Positions 1-6,328 of a DNA stretch of 6,374 nucleotides are shown here, in pieces. The notes beneath the pieces were generated by a model. That model was not told the origin of the DNA. It made no database searches and saw only the letters and a list, made by a program, of their open reading frames with translations. This DNA comes from Victivallales bacterium (lineage in GTDB: Bacteria > Verrucomicrobiota > Lentisphaeria > Oligosphaerales > Lenti-02): contig JABGQJ010000454.1 in assembly GCA_018648945.1 (NCBI GenBank), positions 1 through 6,374 on the forward strand, in the 5' to 3' direction. A program made the translations under genes and the position numbers. Every line of letters starts with the position of its first letter. Position 1 is the first letter of the stretch.

Positions 1-13
1 GAAGGTCTGCAAT

Positions 14-69
14 GTAATGTGGTGTGTTCCCGGTTCCCCATAGACAAGAACCGTACAGTGTCACATTAC
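14..69. other. Interrupted dyad / possible leader stem-loop
   Basis: GTAATGTG at 14-21 is the exact reverse complement of CACATTAC at 62-69. Nested inside, CGGTTC at 31-36 is the exact reverse complement of GAACCG at 48-53, closing an 11-nt loop. TGT at 23-25 can also pair with ACA at 55-57. The two main arms share almost the same centre (about 41.5 and 42), as expected for one long interrupted hairpin rather than two chance repeats. It ends about 48 bp before the ATG of the first gene. It could be a structured 5' leader, a dyad operator or the end of an upstream transcript. There is no T-run after it, which argues against an intrinsic terminator. Role unknown. Confidence 0.45.
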
Positions 70-117
70 GCTGCCGCCGCCCGGCTTACAGGCCATGAGA
101 CAGAAAGGGATCCCGCC

Positions 118-918
118 ATGAAGACGTTGTGCTGGCTTGTCGCTGCATCCGCTCTCTCCGTTGCCATCGGCTTGGCTCAGGAGCCACCAGCCGCCCCTCT
201 GCTCAACGAGCTGATGGGGGACATCGACTATGCACGTCTCCTCCGGGCCGCCAAGCTGACGCCTGCCCAATTGGACTCCCTCGCCCAAGCCCAGGCGGCT
301 TGGCTGGACACCGCGACGGCCACCCCGGCGGTCGTGGATTCGCTCAGGGATGTGGCCGTCAACATCGCCTTGGGCAAGCCCGACCACGAAGCCTACCAGG
401 AATTGGGCGAGCTGCAGCGCGACGTCCAAGAGGCCCAGACCGGCCACCATCAAGCCCAACAGGCTCTGGTCAAAGAGCTGACTGCCATGTTCACGGCCGA
501 GCAGGCCGAAGCCTTGTGCCTGCACAACTCTCCCGTCAGCGGACTGCAGCACATGGTTGAGACGCTGGGCCGCGTCCGCAAAGGCCCCGACGAGATGTGG
601 CAGCGCGTCAAGCGGGATGTGACGGCGAATCTGGCGAGAATGGCGGCACAGGGAGGGGCAAAGGACCTGGATAGGGAGAAGCTCGCCACCTGGCCGGATG
701 CGATCAAGAAGATGAGCGACGAGGAATTCGCCAAGGCATTGCCCACGCTGGCCGCTGAATGGGCCAAAGCTCTCGTGCCTCAGATGATGCAGCGCCTCAA
801 CAATCCCGAGGCCCAGAGGGAACTCCTACGGGGCATCTGCTATCGCTTGCTGACTCATCCCACGAGTTACGACCTCGTCCAGGCTGTCATCGACCAACGC
901 AAGCCGCCCAAGGAGTAG
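118..918 (+). CDS. Secreted helical protein with LTXXQ-like motifs (hypothetical)
   Basis: A 266-residue protein. The ATG at 118 is preferred over upstream starts because AAAGGGA at 104-110 sits 7 nt before it and because it puts a clean signal peptide at the N-terminus: K2, a hydrophobic core at residues 4-19 and a likely cut near Ala20-Gln21. The mature part is rich in Ala, Gln, Leu and Glu and looks almost wholly alpha-helical. LTPAQ at residues 47-51 and FTAEQ at 125-129 recall the paired LTxxQ motifs of Spy/CpxP-like periplasmic proteins, which bind unfolded proteins or sense envelope stress. A helical, charged stretch rich in Gln (about 90-120) lies between them. The protein is longer than Spy or CpxP (about 160 residues), so the match is by motif and composition only. 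It is convergent with the next gene and probably a separate transcription unit. No catalytic motif is visible. The reading as a gene is firm; the function is not. Confidence 0.8.
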   Translation: MKTLCWLVAASALSVAIGLAQEPPAAPLLNELMGDIDYARLLRAAKLTPAQLDSLAQAQAAWLDTATATPAVVDSLRDVAVNIALGKPDHEAYQELGELQRDVQEAQTGHHQAQQALVKELTAMFTAEQAEALCLHNSPVSGLQHMVETLGRVRKGPDEMWQRVKRDVTANLARMAAQGGAKDLDREKLATWPDAIKKMSDEEFAKALPTLAAEWAKALVPQMMQRLNNPEAQRELLRGICYRLLTHPTSYDLVQAVIDQRKPPKE

Positions 919-1124
919 CTCCGTGGTGTGTGGAGTCTGTGGTAGGCAGTAGAGAGCGTCCCAAGCGGGGACTGGGAATGGACCGAGTGGACCGAGTGGA
1001 CCGAGTGGGCCGAGGAGCACTGAGGCGCAGTCGCAACATCCGATTGCAGTCCCATTTCCCATTCCATCAGAGAAGGGGGCAAACGGCTTACGTTGCGGGG
1101 CATCCGGTGTGACCCTCATCCCCC
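919..1124. other. Convergent intergenic region
   Basis: This 206-bp gap lies between the stop codons of two converging genes. I see no gene in it. It holds a short GC hairpin (GTCCC at 958-962 with GGGAC at 968-972, 5-nt loop) about 40 bp after the stop of the first gene, then a 9-bp tandem repeat (979-1014, listed separately). A second weak hairpin, with a GCAAACG arm at 1079-1085 and CGTTGC at 1091-1096, lies nearer the other gene. Neither hairpin is followed by a T-run on either strand, so I do not call a canonical intrinsic terminator. Confidence 0.6.
979..1014. repeat. 9-bp tandem repeat, four units
   Basis: TGGACCGAG occurs three times without a mismatch (979-987, 988-996, 997-1005). 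A fourth unit, TGGGCCGAG (1006-1014), differs by one base. The array lies wholly between convergent stop codons. Read through, it would encode monotonous Leu-Gly-Pro or His-Ser-Val repeats on the reverse strand, but no supported gene covers it. It is a minisatellite-like array and may be one copy of a dispersed intergenic family. Confidence 0.85.
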
Positions 1125-2132
1125 TCAGCCGAGGAATTCCTCGACGAGGGCGATGGCGTTCTCGGTGGGTGTCTCCGTCAGCATGGGTTTGGCCGGGGCC
1201 AGGATGTAGCCGCCGCCCTTGCCCATTTCACGGCGCAGGCGCTGGATCTCGCCGCGGATCTGATCGGGCGTGCCGAAGGGAACGACGGATTGGCTGCCAA
1301 GGCATCCCCAGAAGGTGATCTTGTCGCCCCATGCCTTCTTCAGTTCGTAGGGATCCATGCCAGCGGCCTCGGGCTGGACGCTTTCGAGGACATCCAGGCC
1401 GATATCGACGATGTCCCCCATGATCTCCGCTGCGCTGCCGCAGCAGTGCATGATGGCGATCTTGCCCTGAGCGTGAATGGCGTCGAAGATGCGGGCATAG
1501 AGAGGCTTGTAGAACTTGCGCCAGCGTTCTGGCCCGAGCATGATTCCCCGCTGCACGCCCCAGTCGTCCCCCATCATGATGGCATCGGCGGGGATGTCCT
1601 TGCAGGCGTCGATGAGTCCTATCGTCAGATCGGTGAGACGGTCGAGAAGCTCGGCGTAGAAGTCCTCCTCCGCCACGCAGTCCATCATCGTTTCCTCAAA
1701 GCCACGCACGTACCAGCTCTGCCACAGACATAGCCCGGTATGGACGAGGGTGAAGGAATCCGTGGTCTCTTTGGCGCGCGCTGCGGCGTTGGCCACGGCA
1801 TCGGTGTTGAGAAGGTCCTGGACGGAGGGGAAGTCGTAGCCCTCGAAGCTGGGCTGGGCAAGTCCGGGCTTCAGCACAGTCGGTGGCGTGTGGTCTGCCC
1901 GCCAGAGCGTGCCGAACTTGTCCAGGCGGTGCTCCGGATCGGGCGGTGCGTGCCAGAGCGCGCAAACTGCCCCGCAGTTCGCGATGTAGGGCACGATCCG
2001 CTGTCGCCAGGCATTGCTGCCGAAGTGCTCGTCCAGGCGGGTGCCGACGACCGGATCGAAGGCGAGCGTATAGGGCACAGGCTCGGTCTCATGATGCCGG
2101 ATCTGCTCCAGAACGATCTCGCGTGGGGTCAT
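1125..2132 (-). CDS. UroD/MtaA-like family protein (putative methyltransferase)
   Basis: A 335-residue protein of the uroporphyrinogen decarboxylase superfamily (PF01208), a TIM-barrel fold that also includes the zinc methyltransferases MtaA and CmuA. The ATG at 2132 is supported by AGGAG (2143-2139) with 6-nt spacing. Family-like segments are MMGDDWGVQRG (186-196), followed by LGPERWRKFYKPLY (199-212), then MHCCGS (228-233), whose H229 and C231 match the HxC zinc motif of MtaA-type enzymes, and the C-terminal PTENAIALVEEF (322-333). The arginine-rich N-terminal RQAGR loop that binds uroporphyrinogen in true HemE is absent, so a heme role is unlikely. The C-terminal Cys that is the third zinc ligand in MtaA is also not seen; that segment reads LAPAKPML (311-318). 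C277 is the only later Cys. There is no signal peptide, so it should be cytosolic. It lies 43 bp after the sulfatase on the same strand and is probably cotranscribed. The family assignment is good; the reaction and substrate are unknown. Confidence 0.88.
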   Translation of the reverse strand: MTPREIVLEQIRHHETEPVPYTLAFDPVVGTRLDEHFGSNAWRQRIVPYIANCGAVCALWHAPPDPEHRLDKFGTLWRADHTPPTVLKPGLAQPSFEGYDFPSVQDLLNTDAVANAAARAKETTDSFTLVHTGLCLWQSWYVRGFEETMMDCVAEEDFYAELLDRLTDLTIGLIDACKDIPADAIMMGDDWGVQRGIMLGPERWRKFYKPLYARIFDAIHAQGKIAIMHCCGSAAEIMGDIVDIGLDVLESVQPEAAGMDPYELKKAWGDKITFWGCLGSQSVVPFGTPDQIRGEIQRLRREMGKGGGYILAPAKPMLTETPTENAIALVEEFLG

Positions 2133-2138
2133 GGTCGG

Positions 2139-2143
2139 CTCCT
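2139..2143 (-). promoter_or_regulatory. Ribosome binding site of the UroD-like gene
   Basis: AGGAG on the minus strand, 6 nt before the ATG at 2132. It fixes the start and lies in the 43-bp gap after the sulfatase stop. I see no separate promoter in that gap, which fits translation from a shared mRNA. Confidence 0.75.
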
Positions 2144-2175
2144 GCTATCTCAATCTGTGCCATCTGGGTACGGTT

Positions 2176-3495
2176 CTACTCTACGAGACATTCATCCCCG
2201 ACTTCGGCAAGCCGCGTCAGCAGCCGGGCATGGAGGTCCTCCCTGATCTCGGCGTGTTCGGGAGAGGCAATCAGATTGCTGAGCTGGAAGGGGTCGGCCG
2301 CCAAGTCGAACAGCAAGTCCGGACCCCGAACCGGGGAGACGGAGTAGAGCCAGCGGTCCACTCGCAGGGCGCGGAAGGTACTGCCCGGCAAGGGAGGGAA
2401 AAAGGGCCTGTCATACTGGATTAGGACTGACTCCGCGCCGACCGGCGTCGCCCCGGTCATGGCCGCGCTCAAGTCGTCTCCCTGGACGCTATCTGGGATG
2501 GCCAGCCCTAGGAGACCGAGGAGCGTGGGCATGAAGTCCACGGCCCCGATCAGGGCGTTGGAAACATGCCCGGCAGGCAGCTCCTTTGGGTACCGCACAA
2601 TCAGTGGGATGTTGGCGGATTCCTGCTCGGGACGGCTCTTCTGCTGTCGCCCGTGGCTGCCCATCATGTCCCCATGGTCGGCGAAGTACCAGACGATGGT
2701 ATTCTCAAGTTGCCCGGTCTCCGACAACACGTCCAGAATTCGGCCGATATTGTCGTCCAGATTGGCGATGGCGGCGTAGTAGCCGCGGAGGTCGTGTTCG
2801 AATTGGGCGCTGCGCGGATGGTCGGAGGCGAAGTTTGGGCGGAACGTAAGCGCCTTCTCGCGAAACATCGCCATGTATGGTTCCGGAGCAAAGTATTTCG
2901 ACTCTGGGTAGCGCTCGGGCATGCCATTGTGCGGCGGCTCGACGGACATCACGTGGAACCAGGGCTGCGGGTCGCCCTCCCGTTGCCGGAGCCACTCCAG
3001 AGTCAGATCGGTCAGCCCATCGGTCTGGTAGCCCGGCAAGGTGTGGATGGGGTGCGGATGGTCGCCCGTGGTGTAGATCGTGTTGAGGAAGTCATTCGAG
3101 TTCTCCCACCCCGTCCAGTCGTCCCACCCGGGCCGGAAGTAGGGGGACACATAGGGGCACGGGCAGTCGCCGCCCGCAAGGTGCCACTTGCCCATGTGCG
3201 AGGTGTGATACCCGCTCTCGCTGAGCACTTCCGGGAGCTGCGGTCCCACAGTCGGCAGGAGGGGCCGGAACAGTGAGATGACGCCATGCTGATGGATGTA
3301 CTGGCCGGTGTAGAGGGTCGCCCGGAATGGCGCACACAGGGGGCAGGTCGAGTAGGCGTTGGTGAAGCGCACACCTTCGGCGGCCAGGCGATCGAGGCTG
3401 GGCGTCTCGATATTCGGGTCGCCGGCGCTGCTCATGGCATGGGCAGAATGCTGGTCGGAGAAGATCCACAGGACATTGGGCAGGCCACTGCTCAC
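2176..3495 (-). CDS. Type I sulfatase (alkaline-phosphatase fold)
   Basis: A 439-residue S1-type sulfatase, which hydrolyses sulfate esters using a formylglycine made from Cys. The chosen start is GTG at 3495, with GGAGG (3509-3505) 9 nt upstream. It precedes the essential first strand NVLWIFSDQ (7-15), whose D14/Q15 form the first metal-binding pair. The next in-frame ATG would remove that strand, and longer starts only read antisense to the neighbouring gene. The nucleophile motif is C54-A-P-F-R58 (CxPxR), followed by ATLYTG. Further family residues are K103 and H105 in HMGKWHLAGG, H189 in VEPPHNGMP, D273-H274 in YFADHGDMMGSHG, K286, and the ESANIPLIVRYP segment after it. Length is normal for the family. 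No signal peptide is seen, so the enzyme is probably cytosolic, acting on imported small sulfated molecules. Activation would need an FGE or anSME encoded elsewhere. It is the first gene of a probable two-gene unit with the UroD-like gene. Confidence 0.95.
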   Translation of the reverse strand: MSSGLPNVLWIFSDQHSAHAMSSAGDPNIETPSLDRLAAEGVRFTNAYSTCPLCAPFRATLYTGQYIHQHGVISLFRPLLPTVGPQLPEVLSESGYHTSHMGKWHLAGGDCPCPYVSPYFRPGWDDWTGWENSNDFLNTIYTTGDHPHPIHTLPGYQTDGLTDLTLEWLRQREGDPQPWFHVMSVEPPHNGMPERYPESKYFAPEPYMAMFREKALTFRPNFASDHPRSAQFEHDLRGYYAAIANLDDNIGRILDVLSETGQLENTIVWYFADHGDMMGSHGRQQKSRPEQESANIPLIVRYPKELPAGHVSNALIGAVDFMPTLLGLLGLAIPDSVQGDDLSAAMTGATPVGAESVLIQYDRPFFPPLPGSTFRALRVDRWLYSVSPVRGPDLLFDLAADPFQLSNLIASPEHAEIREDLHARLLTRLAEVGDECLVE

Positions 3496-3504
3496 CAGGC
3501 AGGC

Positions 3505-3509
3505 CCTCC
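3505..3509 (-). promoter_or_regulatory. Ribosome binding site deciding the sulfatase GTG start
   Basis: GGAGG on the minus strand, 9 nt before GTG at 3495-3493. It is the feature that favours this non-ATG start over longer readings without a comparable site. The protein then begins MSSGLPNVLWIF, the usual distance from the N-terminus to the first sulfatase strand. Confidence 0.65.
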
Positions 3510-3577
3510 ATCCGGGACTGTTGCGGCGGAGATGCCTTTCATCTGCTGCTCCTTCGTCTGCCCAATGGCGGTTCTGC

Positions 3578-3605
3578 TTGACAACCGGTCCGGCGTGGTT
3601 AGCAT
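3578..3605 (+). promoter_or_regulatory. Putative sigma70-type promoter of the FAD oxidoreductase gene
   Basis: A perfect TTGACA (-35) lies at 3578-3583 and TAGCAT (4 of 6 matches to TATAAT) at 3600-3605, spaced 16 bp. Transcription would start near 3612, giving a 5' leader of about 40 nt before the ATG at 3653. The site lies in the 157-bp divergent region, the expected place for a promoter. An ACCGGT palindrome sits in the spacer (3584-3589). Confidence 0.5.
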
Positions 3606-3629
3606 CACGCACGCAACCAGGCATGTCAA
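3601..3629 (-). promoter_or_regulatory. Possible divergent promoter of the sulfatase unit
   Basis: On the minus strand a perfect TTGACA lies at 3629-3624 and a weak GATGCT (3 of 6 matches) at 3606-3601, spaced 17 bp. Transcription would start near 3594 and run to the sulfatase GTG at 3495. Its -10 region overlaps that of the opposite promoter, so RNA polymerase could probably not occupy both at once. The -10 match is poor, so this call is tentative. Confidence 0.3.
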
Positions 3630-3642
3630 GGATGGCGAATGC

Positions 3643-3647
3643 AGGAG
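3643..3647 (+). promoter_or_regulatory. Ribosome binding site of the FAD oxidoreductase gene
   Basis: AGGAG ends 5 nt before the ATG at 3653. It favours this start over the in-frame ATG at 3632, which has only a weak AAGG directly against it. Confidence 0.7.
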
Positions 3648-3652
3648 CGCGA

Positions 3653-4948
3653 ATGGTGATTGAGCAACAGGACAGCGTGGATGTGTTGGTGGTGGGCGGG
3701 GGCACCGCCGGCACGGTCGCGGCCATCCAGGCCGCGCGGGCCGGGGCTACGACAGCCGTGATCGAGATGCGCGGGTTGCTGGGTGGCACCATGACCTGGG
3801 GTGGCGTCAAGCAACCGGGCTACTTCCACGCCTGGGGCCGACAGGTCGTGGCCGGCATCGGTTGGGAGTTGGTCGCGGCGACACTGGAGCTCGACGGACG
3901 AGCGATGCCAGATTTCGGCAATCCGCCTGTCGGTCGGCCCTCGCACTATGTGCAGATCAACGCCGCGCTCTACCCGGTCGTTGCCGAGGAGGCGGCCTGT
4001 GCCGTCGGCGTGCGGTTGCATTACCACGAGACGGTCGTTGAGGTCCAGCCCGCGCCCGAGGGCTGGGTGGTGACGAGTATCGGCAAGGGCATCCGCCGGA
4101 CCACCACCTGTCGGGAACTGATCGACTGTTCGGGAGATGCCGATGTGGTCGGCATGCTTGGCTTCGAGCGGGAGGAGGGCGAGGTCCGGCAGCCGGGGAC
4201 GCTGGAGTTCATGCTCAGCGGCTACGACGCCAAGGCCCTCGATCCGGCGGCGGTCCAACGCCGTTACGAAGCCGCTTGTGCGGATGGCAGGCTCAAGGCG
4301 GGCGACTTTGCGGGGATGAACAGCAGGTCGTTCATGGCTTTCCTGCAGGCCCGGGGCTGGAATCAGCAACACATTCTCGGCGCCGACTCGACCACGGCAG
4401 ACTCGCAGACGGTCGCCAATGTCGCGGGTCGGCAGTCGCTGCTCCGGCTCCTGCGGTTCGTGAAAACCTTGCCGGGGTGCGGAGGAACGAGGGTCGAGTG
4501 GGTACGGCACGACACCGCGATCCGGGAGACCTACCGCATCGTCGGTGAGACGGCGGTTACCCGGGAGGACTATCTCAGTGGCCGCCTGTTCCCCGATGCG
4601 ATCGGCTACACGATCTTCTTTGTGGATCTGCATACGGAGGCCGGGGGCGAGACGGAGTTTCTGGCGGAGGGAATCGTGCCGACGATCCCATTCGGGGCTC
4701 TGGTCCCGCGTGGCAGCCAGCGCCTGCTGGCGGCGGGTCGTTGCATTGCGAGCGACCGACTCGCCAACTCCGCGCTCAGGGTCCAGCCATCCTGCATGGT
4801 CATGGGCCAGGCCGCTGGTGCTGCCGCCGCGCTGGCAGTGCAGTTGGGGTGTCCCTCCCGTGACGTGCCGCTTGGTCAGTTGCGCGCCCTGCTGGCAGAC
4901 CACGGGGCCGTGCTGCCCGTTCCTTGCATACCGGGCTCCCAAGACTAG
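3653..4948 (+). CDS. FAD-dependent oxidoreductase (PF12831-like)
   Basis: A 431-residue flavoprotein. The N-terminal Rossmann fold begins at residue 10 with DVLVVGGGTAGTVAA; the GxGxxG glycines are G15, G17 and G20, and E38 at the end of the second strand should bind the adenosine ribose. LLGGTMT (42-48) follows. D158-CSGDAD matches the second FAD contact, usually written DATGDAD in this family. Further family segments are AIRETYRIVGE (289-299) with DYLSGRLFPDAIG after it, PFGALVPRG, and the C-terminal flavin-binding LAAGRCIAS and LRVQPSCMVMGQAAG (375-389). No signal peptide is present, so it should be cytosolic. The gene starts at ATG 3653, downstream of AGGAG; a start at 3632 would add seven residues. 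It diverges from the sulfatase and probably heads an operon with the secreted gene at 5017. The family is clear; the substrate is unknown. Many relatives in planctomycete-like genomes sit beside sugar-degradation genes. Confidence 0.93.
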   Translation: MVIEQQDSVDVLVVGGGTAGTVAAIQAARAGATTAVIEMRGLLGGTMTWGGVKQPGYFHAWGRQVVAGIGWELVAATLELDGRAMPDFGNPPVGRPSHYVQINAALYPVVAEEAACAVGVRLHYHETVVEVQPAPEGWVVTSIGKGIRRTTTCRELIDCSGDADVVGMLGFEREEGEVRQPGTLEFMLSGYDAKALDPAAVQRRYEAACADGRLKAGDFAGMNSRSFMAFLQARGWNQQHILGADSTTADSQTVANVAGRQSLLRLLRFVKTLPGCGGTRVEWVRHDTAIRETYRIVGETAVTREDYLSGRLFPDAIGYTIFFVDLHTEAGGETEFLAEGIVPTIPFGALVPRGSQRLLAAGRCIASDRLANSALRVQPSCMVMGQAAGAAAALAVQLGCPSRDVPLGQLRALLADHGAVLPVPCIPGSQD

Positions 4949-5016
4949 TATGGGTATTCCTGCCGGTGGGGCTCGCCGGTCTGTTCTTGACGTGTCGGAA
5001 ATCCACGGGGAAGACC

Positions 5017-6297
5017 ATGGCTGGAGTAACCGGACGGAGTGCGTTGGCGGCGGCTTGTCTGTGTCTTGCCGCCACTCTGGGCATGGCAGCTGAACGGAGC
5101 GCGAAAACAGTGTCGCAAGCGGCAACGAAGACAGACGAAGCAACTCTCGCGGCGTGTGCGGAGCAGGCCTGGCAGGTCACCTGGCAGCGGTTCTACCTGC
5201 CCAAGACGAAGCTCTTCTATGACTACCTGACCAGCTACGACGCCGGGAAGGAACTGGCGCATTTGCCCACCGCCGATGAGGTCAAGCGGCAAGACCCCAA
5301 CGAGTGCGGCTACGGCACCGGCATGGAGGACTGCATGATCTCCGCCGGGGCCATGCTCTCTCTGATCGTGGACCGGTATGCAGTCACTGGCGAGAAGAGC
5401 CTGCACGAGAGCGCCCGGAAGGTGTTCAAGGGCATCCAGCTCGCCACCATGGCCCATGGCGTGCCGGGATTTGTCGCCCGTGGCGTCTGCGCGGAAGACC
5501 TCAAGAGCATCTACCCAAACAGCTCCCGGGACCAATACACCCATGTGGTCCACGGTCTCTGGCTCTACCTCCACAGTCCCCTGTGCGATGCCGAGACGAA
5601 ACGGGAGATTGGCACTATCCTCGCCGCCATTGCCGATCGCATGACGCGGAACGTCATTGCCAAGAACAACTACGACTCCCTCCGCTCTGATGGCAATCGC
5701 GACGCCCGCGGCATCAGCCGCATGTGGAATGTCCAAGGACATGAGGCGGCGCGATTGCCCATGATCTACGCGGCGGCCTGGGACGCGACCGGCAAGCAGG
5801 AATACCACGACCTGTGGCGCAAGTATGTGGCCGAGGCGGTGAAGCAATCACTGACCGTCGATCACCGGCAACCCACCTACGCCTGGCTCCAGATGCAGGC
5901 CTCGCTGGAGTTGCTGGCGTTCATGGAGCGCGATCCCAAGCTGAAGCGGACCATGCACGAAATCATGGCTGGGGTTGCGAAGCGGTGTGCCGCCCGGGCC
6001 ATCTCGGCCAAGAAGACCGCTGACCAGGTGGACCTCACCATGCTCTGCACCAACTGGCGAACTGACGAGGCCCTCAAGTGGGAAGGCAAGTACCGCAGAG
6101 TCTGGTACTGCATCCGCGAGAGCGGCGAAGCCGCCCTGACCCAGCTGATGGTCGAGCAACCATTTCCCGAGGAGCAGAAGGCCCTGCTCACCCGCGCCAT
6201 CACCCGCCTCGACTACCAGCGCGTTTCCAGCAATGGCATCTTCTATCTCCAAGCCGCGTACTGGAAGCTACGGAGGCAAGAGGCGGGCAAGGAATAG
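5017..6297 (+). CDS. Secreted all-helical protein, possible (alpha/alpha)-barrel glycosidase-like
   Basis: A 426-residue protein that I cannot place in a named family. The ATG at 5017 follows GGGGA (5007-5011) at 5-nt spacing and gives a normal signal peptide: R7, a hydrophobic core at 9-22 and a cut near Ala24-Ala25. The mature part is a chain of amphipathic helices with repeats of the type seen in six-hairpin glycosidases and lyases, for example AAWDATGKQEYHDLWRKYV and SLIVDRYAVTGEKSLHESAR. Conserved-looking, possibly active-site, motifs are YGTGMEDCM (99-107), GVPGFVARG, SSRDQYTHVVHGLWLY (169-184), and an Asn/Asp/Arg-rich segment (SDGNRDARG) before RMWN. Acidic residues E104, D105 and D172 are candidate catalytic or metal ligands. 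The gene lies 68 bp after the FAD oxidoreductase on the same strand, probably in one operon. The proposed role, binding or cutting a polysaccharide outside the cytoplasm, is inferred from fold style and context only. Confidence 0.85.
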   Translation: MAGVTGRSALAAACLCLAATLGMAAERSAKTVSQAATKTDEATLAACAEQAWQVTWQRFYLPKTKLFYDYLTSYDAGKELAHLPTADEVKRQDPNECGYGTGMEDCMISAGAMLSLIVDRYAVTGEKSLHESARKVFKGIQLATMAHGVPGFVARGVCAEDLKSIYPNSSRDQYTHVVHGLWLYLHSPLCDAETKREIGTILAAIADRMTRNVIAKNNYDSLRSDGNRDARGISRMWNVQGHEAARLPMIYAAAWDATGKQEYHDLWRKYVAEAVKQSLTVDHRQPTYAWLQMQASLELLAFMERDPKLKRTMHEIMAGVAKRCAARAISAKKTADQVDLTMLCTNWRTDEALKWEGKYRRVWYCIRESGEAALTQLMVEQPFPEEQKALLTRAITRLDYQRVSSNGIFYLQAAYWKLRRQEAGKE

Positions 6298-6301
6298 CTC
6301 T

Positions 6302-6328
6302 TCCGGCAATTGCCTACGCGCTGTCGGA
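6302..6328 (+). terminator. Stem-loop after the last gene, possible weak terminator
   Basis: TCCGGCA (6302-6308) can pair with TGTCGGA (6322-6328), a 7-bp stem with one G-U pair and a 13-nt loop, starting 5 nt after the stop codon. The position suits a transcript end, but there is no T-run; a purine-rich stretch follows instead. The perfect palindrome GGCAATTGCC (6305-6314) overlaps its left arm and offers an alternative structure. Confidence 0.25.

Noticed and set aside
958..972. GTCCC/GGGAC hairpin as the terminator of the first gene
   Set aside because: A 5-bp stem without a T-run is weak; it is noted in the intergenic entry but not called a terminator.
1079..1096. Hairpin GCAAACG / CGTTGC as a terminator for the UroD-like gene
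   Set aside because: The stem is short with a bulged A, and no T-run follows on either strand.
1125..2132. Calling the UroD-like protein hemE
   Set aside because: The N-terminal RQAGR-type substrate loop of true uroporphyrinogen decarboxylase is missing, and no other heme gene is nearby.
3496..3810. N-terminal extension of the sulfatase to an ATG at 3810
   Set aside because: The extension has no signal peptide, overlaps the FAD oxidoreductase gene antisense and crosses the divergent promoter region. The GTG at 3495 has a GGAGG site and fits the family's N-terminus.
4924..5016. Upstream TTG start for the last gene, with a hydrophobic run before Met 5017
   Set aside because: It would overlap the end of the FAD gene and give two hydrophobic segments in tandem. 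ATG 5017 has a purine-rich ribosome site and a normal signal peptide.
3626..5143. Long open frame on the minus strand opposite the FAD oxidoreductase (about 505 codons)
   Set aside because: Its translation is Arg/Pro/His-rich with no family signature, while the + strand carries a full set of FAD-binding motifs. It is a GC-driven shadow frame.
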